Origin: Hoyosella subflava DQS3-9A1
GTDB lineage: Bacteria; Actinomycetota; Actinomycetes; Mycobacteriales; Mycobacteriaceae
DNA length: 64,000 nt
Assembly (NCBI RefSeq): GCF_000214175.1
Contig: NC_015564.1
Coordinates: 2,976,001 to 3,040,000, forward strand
Direction of reading: 5' to 3'
Shown: positions 61,561-64,000 of the stretch, piece by piece
Layout: the number at the start of each line of letters is the position of its first letter
How positions within the stretch are numbered: position 1 is the first letter of the stretch
Notes under the pieces: generated by a model
What the model saw: the letters and a program-made list of their open reading frames with translations, nothing else
Database searches by the model: none
What the model was told of the DNA's origin: nothing
Program-made: the position numbers and the translations under genes

Positions 61561-62601
61561 ATGAAGCTCGGATTGCAGCTCGGATACTGGGGCGCGCAGC
61601 CGCCAGCCAATGCGCGGGAACTTATTGCCGCGGCAGAAGCAGAAGGCTTCGACGCTGTCTTTGCGGCGGAGTCGTGGGGGTCAGACGCGTTCACCCCGCT
61701 CGCCTGGTGGGGGTCGGCGACGCAACGAGTCCGGCTCGGAACCTCCGTCGCGCAGATCTCGGCGCGCACCCCGACAAGCTGTGCGATGCATGCCCTCACA
61801 CTCGACCATCTCAACGGGGGCCGCACCATCCTGGGGCTTGGCGTTTCCGGGCCGCAAGTAGTCGAGGGCTGGTACGGCCAGCCGTTCGCGAAGCCACTCG
61901 CCCGCACCCGTGAGTACGTGTCGATCGTGCGGCAGGTTCTCGCCCGCCAGGCTCCTGTGACCAGCGACGGCCCGCACTATCCACTCCCGTACGCGGGCGG
62001 CAACGCGACCGGGCTGGGCAAGCCCCTCAAGCCGATCACCCACCCGCTCCGCGCCGGCATCCCGGTCTGGCTCGGCGCGGAAGGGCCCAAAAATATCGCA
62101 CTTACTGCGGAAATCGCGGACGGCTGGCTCGCGATCTATTACTCGCCGCGCCTGGCACCGATGTACAACGAGTGGCTCGATGAAGGGTTCGCGCGTGCGG
62201 GAGCTCGACGTAGCCGCGCCGACTTCGAAGTCGCGGCGACATGCCAGGTGGTCGTCACCGAAGACCGCGCGGGAGAAATCGCCCGGCTCAAACCGGTGAC
62301 TGCTCTGTATGTCGGAGGTATGGGTGCTCCCGAACTGAACTTTCATGCGCAGGTGTACCGGCGGATGGGCTACGGCGACGTTGTGGACGAGGTGACGGCT
62401 CTTTTCCGGTCGGGGCAGAAGGATGCCGCCGCCGCGGCGATTCCCGATGAGATGGTGACCGAGACGATGATCATCGGGGACGCCGCGCAGGTTCGCGACG
62501 ACGTCAAACGCTGGGAGGACTCCGGAGTGACGATGCTGCTGGTCACGTGCCACGACCCGGAGCATGTGAGTCAGCTCGCTAACCTCGTTCCACCGCGGTA
62601 G
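61561..62601 (+). CDS. LLM-class (F420-dependent type) oxidoreductase
   Basis: A 346-residue luciferase-like TIM-barrel oxidoreductase: LGLQLGYWGAQPPANARELI, AAESWGSDAFTPLAWWGSAT, RVRLGTSVAQISARTP, LDHLNGGRTILGLGVSGPQV and VWLGAEGPKNIALTAEIADG. These features fit the actinobacterial F420-dependent group (Rv3520c-like). It reduces or oxidises an unknown substrate with F420 or flavin. The Rieske-DUF1697-LLM order suggests a small redox operon. It converges on eutC, whose stop begins within its end. Confidence 0.88.
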   Translation: MKLGLQLGYWGAQPPANARELIAAAEAEGFDAVFAAESWGSDAFTPLAWWGSATQRVRLGTSVAQISARTPTSCAMHALTLDHLNGGRTILGLGVSGPQVVEGWYGQPFAKPLARTREYVSIVRQVLARQAPVTSDGPHYPLPYAGGNATGLGKPLKPITHPLRAGIPVWLGAEGPKNIALTAEIADGWLAIYYSPRLAPMYNEWLDEGFARAGARRSRADFEVAATCQVVVTEDRAGEIARLKPVTALYVGGMGAPELNFHAQVYRRMGYGDVVDEVTALFRSGQKDAAAAAIPDEMVTETMIIGDAAQVRDDVKRWEDSGVTMLLVTCHDPEHVSQLANLVPPR

Positions 62602-63328
62602 TCCCAGTCAGCTCCAGGCGCGACGTGTCTTTGAGGTCGACACCGGAACGTCCGAGTTCCCGGGCCCCACCGATCAGGCCTTTCACGATCCTCGCTGCTT
62701 CCGTGTAGCCGAGCCCGTCCGGCGGGTGAATGTTGGAAATACAGTTCCGTTCCGAATCGGCACGGCCAGGCCGAGGCTGGTACGTCAGGTAGATGCCCAG
62801 ACTGTCAGCGACGGACAGTCCCGGCCGCTCCCCGATAAGGACAATGAGAATTTCCGCGCCGAGGGCCGCGCCAATATGGTCGCCCAACGCGACACGCGCT
62901 GACGTCGCAATGACTGGCGGTGCGATTGTGTACACCCCCTTAACGGCCTGGGCCACGGCGCCGAGAAGAGCGGCACCATGGTCATGCAGCGCCCGCGGTG
63001 ACAGACCGTCAGCGAGAACTACGCCCACGTCAGCGTCAGCTTTCGCCACATCCTCGAGGCTGGCGGGAACTCGCCCCAAGTCGGGGCGCCGCAAATACTC
63101 GCCGCGATCCGCAACCTGGCTGCGCACCACAGCCGGTGCACCAAGACCGAGCGACTCGACCTCCTTGGCGAACACCTCCACGTCGAGTGGCTGGTGCACC
63201 GCGTCACGCGCAGCGGCGTGAGCGGCGCGGAACTCGAGAACACTGCGCGTCGGGAGCCCGTCCCCCGCACGGCCGAGACCGATACGGGCCTGCGTCGAGG
63301 TCCGTAGAGGCGCCCAAAAATCAGTCAT
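62579..63328 (-). CDS. eutC: Ethanolamine ammonia-lyase small subunit
   Basis: A 249-residue EutC. Typical segments: STQARIGLGRAGDGLPTRSV, FRAAHAAARDAVHQPLD, VLADGLSPRALHDHGAALL, LIGERPGLSVADSLGIYLTY and ERNCISNIHPPDGLGYTEAA. With EutB it splits ethanolamine to acetaldehyde and ammonia using adenosylcobalamin. Its ATG overlaps the eutB stop as ATGA. The 3' end overlaps the converging LLM gene by 23 bp. Confidence 0.95.
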   Translation of the reverse strand: MTDFWAPLRTSTQARIGLGRAGDGLPTRSVLEFRAAHAAARDAVHQPLDVEVFAKEVESLGLGAPAVVRSQVADRGEYLRRPDLGRVPASLEDVAKADADVGVVLADGLSPRALHDHGAALLGAVAQAVKGVYTIAPPVIATSARVALGDHIGAALGAEILIVLIGERPGLSVADSLGIYLTYQPRPGRADSERNCISNIHPPDGLGYTEAARIVKGLIGGARELGRSGVDLKDTSRLELTGTTAVERG

Positions 63329-64000
63329 GCCACTCCCCCCGCAAGCGCACGCAGCGGCGACCTCGCGGGGTCGACCGGCAGAATCCGGCCCGTACCGTCG
63401 GCCATTCCCAAACCTGTCAGCCACTCCTCGAATTCGGGCGCCGCACGCAATCCCAGAGCGCGGCGGATGAACAGGGCATCGTGAAACGACAGGCTCTGGT
63501 AGCCGAGCATCACGTCGTCCGCGCCGGGCACGGTGATCACGAACGCGACTCCCGCCGCGCCGAGGAGCGTGAGGAGGTTATCCATGTCGTCCTGGTCGGC
63601 TTCGGCGTGATTCGTGTAGCACACGTCCACACCCATCGGCAGGCCAAGCAGTTTGCCGCAGAAGTGGTCCTCCAGCCCGGCCCGGATGATCTGTTTGCCG
63701 TCGTAAAGGTACTCGGGCCCGATGAAGCCGACCACGGTGTTCACCAGTAGGGGTTCGAGGTGCCGGGCGACTGCGTACGCGCGGGTTTCGAGTGTCTGCT
63801 GGTCAACCGCCCGGTTTCCGGTGCCGATGTGCGCGCCCGCACTTAGCGCTGAACCTTGCCCCGTCTCGAGGTACATGACGTTGTTGCCGACCGTTCCGCG
63901 ACCGAGCGAGCGGCCCGCGCTGTTTGCTTCGTCCAGCAGGTTCAGCGTCACGCCGAAACCTTTGTTCGCGCCCTCCGTTCCGGCTATCGACTGGAAAACA
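63325..64000 (-). CDS. eutB: Ethanolamine ammonia-lyase large subunit, C-terminal part
   Basis: The last 224 or so residues of EutB; the gene continues past the right edge. Recognised by QSIAGTEGANKGFGVTLNLL, TGQGSALSAGAHIGTGNRAV, NTVVGFIGPEYLYDGKQIIR and DHFCGKLLGLPMGVDVCYTN. The TIM-barrel subunit holds the cobalamin and the active site. Readthrough into eutC is by ATGA overlap. No microcompartment gene is seen on this side of the operon. Confidence 0.94.
   Translation of the reverse strand, partial: VFQSIAGTEGANKGFGVTLNLLDEANSAGRSLGRGTVGNNVMYLETGQGSALSAGAHIGTGNRAVDQQTLETRAYAVARHLEPLLVNTVVGFIGPEYLYDGKQIIRAGLEDHFCGKLLGLPMGVDVCYTNHAEADQDDMDNLLTLLGAAGVAFVITVPGADDVMLGYQSLSFHDALFIRRALGLRAAPEFEEWLTGLGMADGTGRILPVDPARSPLRALAGGVA

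Noticed and set aside
1-64000. CRISPR arrays, tRNA/rRNA genes, insertion sequences or prophage
   Set aside because: I looked for regularly spaced repeats, cloverleaf-like segments, transposase or integrase motifs and saw none, though a tRNA could be missed by eye.

Overview
The window is high-GC, gene-dense, largely operonic actinobacterial DNA, about 60 genes in 64 kb with no ribosomal RNA, tRNA, insertion sequence, prophage or CRISPR array that I could see. The gene set points to the Mycobacteriales (Rhodococcus/Hoyosella/Mycobacterium relatives): two wax-ester-synthase/DGAT family acyltransferases, a Prim-PolC/LigC DNA-repair pair, recCBD, a four-subunit frdABCD, MT0933-type antitoxin-like proteins, an LLM-class (F420-type) oxidoreductase, actinobacterial acyl-CoA dehydrogenase pairs, and Crp/GlxR-type boxes. 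The genus is an inference from gene content; I could not run a search.

Layout. 0-8.3 kb: a membrane-protein fragment, a soluble PH-domain protein and a phospholipase D; a thioredoxin-reductase-like flavoprotein divergent from an XRE-cupin regulator; a secreted acidic protein lying between two copies of a 69-bp palindromic repeat; then a minus-strand patatin - LigC - Prim-PolC series. 8.4-17.3 kb: a tightly overlapping WS/DGAT-like acyltransferase - P450 - 14-helix MFS exporter operon, facing an amine oxidase and an ATP-grasp ligase, followed by a P450-type [3Fe-4S] ferredoxin and its reductase. This is the best candidate in the window for an undescribed (biosynthetic) system. 17.3-23.7 kb: YqeY, two paralogous orphan MT0933-type proteins, a secreted LVIVD-repeat protein coupled to a DUF305 protein, a second P450 behind a TetR-like palindrome, and a cytoplasmic HtrA-like protease. 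23.7-35.7 kb: TenA, malic enzyme, UdgB, branched-chain amino-acid dehydrogenase, a methyltransferase, an MFS carrier, a DedA/DUF952/hydrolase operon, a secreted S33 peptidase, YigZ and an SRPBCC-ArsR operon with a conspicuous double operator. 35.7-45 kb: lipid genes (WS/DGAT, acyl-CoA dehydrogenase, a PAP2-diacylglycerol-kinase fusion), a BCCT carrier, and a MaoC-FadE-FadE operon with a decayed SDR gene at its head. 45-48.3 kb: frdABCD. 49-58.5 kb: recC-recB-(kinase)-recD. 58.5-64 kb: an APC permease, a protein made of two 40-residue repeats, a Rieske protein, DUF1697, an LLM oxidoreductase and eutC-eutB.

How it fits together. Carbon and redox metabolism (malic enzyme, fumarate reductase, amino-acid dehydrogenase) carry Crp/GlxR-like boxes just upstream and probably share cAMP-dependent control. 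Lipid storage and turnover recur (two WS/DGATs, PAP2-DAGK, patatin, phospholipase D, three acyl-CoA dehydrogenases). DNA repair appears as RecBCD, LigC/Prim-PolC and UdgB. Ethanolamine ammonia-lyase with a nearby permease suggests use of ethanolamine, possibly from phospholipids.
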